DNA of 64,000 nt, taken from contig CAVZAE010000005.1 in NCBI GenBank assembly GCA_963773195.1, positions 806,001 to 870,000 on the forward strand, written 5' to 3'. The translations under genes were made by a program, and so were the position numbers. Source of the stretch: CAIWHR01 sp963773195. Its GTDB lineage: Bacteria; Pseudomonadota; Gammaproteobacteria; Burkholderiales; Casimicrobiaceae. Shown here one piece after another: positions 63,643 through 64,000 of the stretch (its first letter is position 1; every line of letters begins with the position of its first letter). The notes under the pieces are model-generated. The model was not told the origin of the DNA, searched no databases, and saw only the letters and a list, made by a program, of their open reading frames with translations.

Positions 63643-64000
63643 ATGACCCCGCCCGCGGTCGCCCCCCGCGCGAACGATCCGTTCCAACGCCGCGGCTGGT
63701 CGCGGGTGGTGGCGATCGCGGTCGTGCTCTACGTCGTCTATGCGGGCGCGCAGCTCGAAGTGTCCTGGGAGCGCGTGCGCGCCGGGCTCGACCATGCGGC
63801 GCGGTTCTTCTCCCGGCTCTTCCCGCCCAATTTCACGCGGTCCGATCTGCTGCTGAAGGGCCTGACCGAGAGCCTCGAGATCGCGATCCTCGCGTCGACG
63901 CTCGGCATCGTGCTCGCGCTGCCGGTGAGCCTCGCCGCCGCGCGCAACCTGATGCCGGCATGGCTCAGCTGGCCCGCCCGCTTCGTGATCGTCGCGGCGC
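63643..64000 (+). CDS. phnE: Phosphonate-type ABC transporter permease (N-terminal fragment)
   Basis: The frame opens at ATG 63643, 31 bp after phnC, and runs off the window after 119 codons. It has a hydrophobic segment (VVAIAVVLYVVYAGAQ), then LLLKGLTESLEIAILAS and LPVSLAAARNLMPAW, which match PhnE permeases. The remaining membrane segments and coupling loop lie outside. Confidence 0.85.
   Translation, partial: MTPPAVAPRANDPFQRRGWSRVVAIAVVLYVVYAGAQLEVSWERVRAGLDHAARFFSRLFPPNFTRSDLLLKGLTESLEIAILASTLGIVLALPVSLAAARNLMPAWLSWPARFVIVAA

Noticed and set aside
1..64000. tRNA, rRNA, CRISPR array, transposase or prophage genes
   Set aside because: None seen by eye on either strand; short CRISPR-like spacing was not found and the only regular repeat is the 107-bp tandem unit.

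Overview
The window looks like a chromosomal segment from a betaproteobacterium (Burkholderiales/Nitrosomonadales-like). It is very GC-rich and carries DUF4124 and SGWG-repeat secreted proteins, a regulatory PTS (mannose-type EIIA, HPr, EI) next to gshB, a metX/metW locus, and a narK1-narK2-narGHJI cluster beside hemN and fnr. No tRNA, rRNA, CRISPR array, transposase or prophage gene was seen. The gene families suggest a free-living respiratory heterotroph able to use nitrate, with many ABC uptake systems.

Layout. 1-8.2 kb: a DUF4124 protein fragment, pyrE, exonuclease III, an ABC-F ATPase, a methyltransferase, an AmpG-like permease, and a single-ORF MetX-MetW fusion preceded by a SAM-II-like riboswitch with an intrinsic terminator. 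8.3-12.9 kb: a secreted CxxCH/SGWG-repeat protein broken by a one-base frameshift, then a minus-strand cluster tlpA-DUF4266 lipoprotein-DUF3570-apbE that looks like an extracytoplasmic flavinylation system. 13-20 kb: a PTS with two HPr paralogues, gshB, an orphan PhnD-like binding protein and an orphan CoxL-type molybdoenzyme subunit. 20-31 kb: a cytochrome c-P460 fusion, a branched-chain amino-acid-type ABC transporter (livFGMH plus binding protein), an extradiol dioxygenase-like protein, an aminotransferase, a racemase-like protein, a second binding protein and two small lipoproteins. 31-36 kb: a large cyclase/ATPase/TPR regulator, a cupin, a DUF488 protein, and about 1.3 kb of sparse sequence holding a 42-codon gene candidate with a strong ribosome-binding site and a terminator. 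36-41 kb: an amidohydrolase followed by a complete polyamine/spermidine-type ABC transporter, probably one operon.

41-58 kb: cstA (12 single-base insertions), its YbdD partner, hemN (5 insertions), fnr, a SirB2-family membrane protein, and the minus-strand nitrate respiration cluster narK1-narK2-narG-narH-narJ-narI-ppiC-small protein. narG and narH each carry one more single-base insertion. TTGAC-N4-GTCA sites near hemN, sirB2 and narK1 fit control by the Fnr protein encoded between them. 58-64 kb: glmS and glmU, then divergent phnD-phnC-phnE (phosphate/phosphonate ABC transporter), with phnE cut by the window end.

The most interesting items are the ApbE-DUF3570-DUF4266-TlpA cluster, in which the DUF3570 protein carries a DxxSGAS flavin-attachment-like motif; the SAM-II-like leader of a fused MetX-MetW enzyme; and the cluster of insertion-only frameshifts in cstA and hemN. 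That last item may be a sequencing artefact and needs read-level checking.
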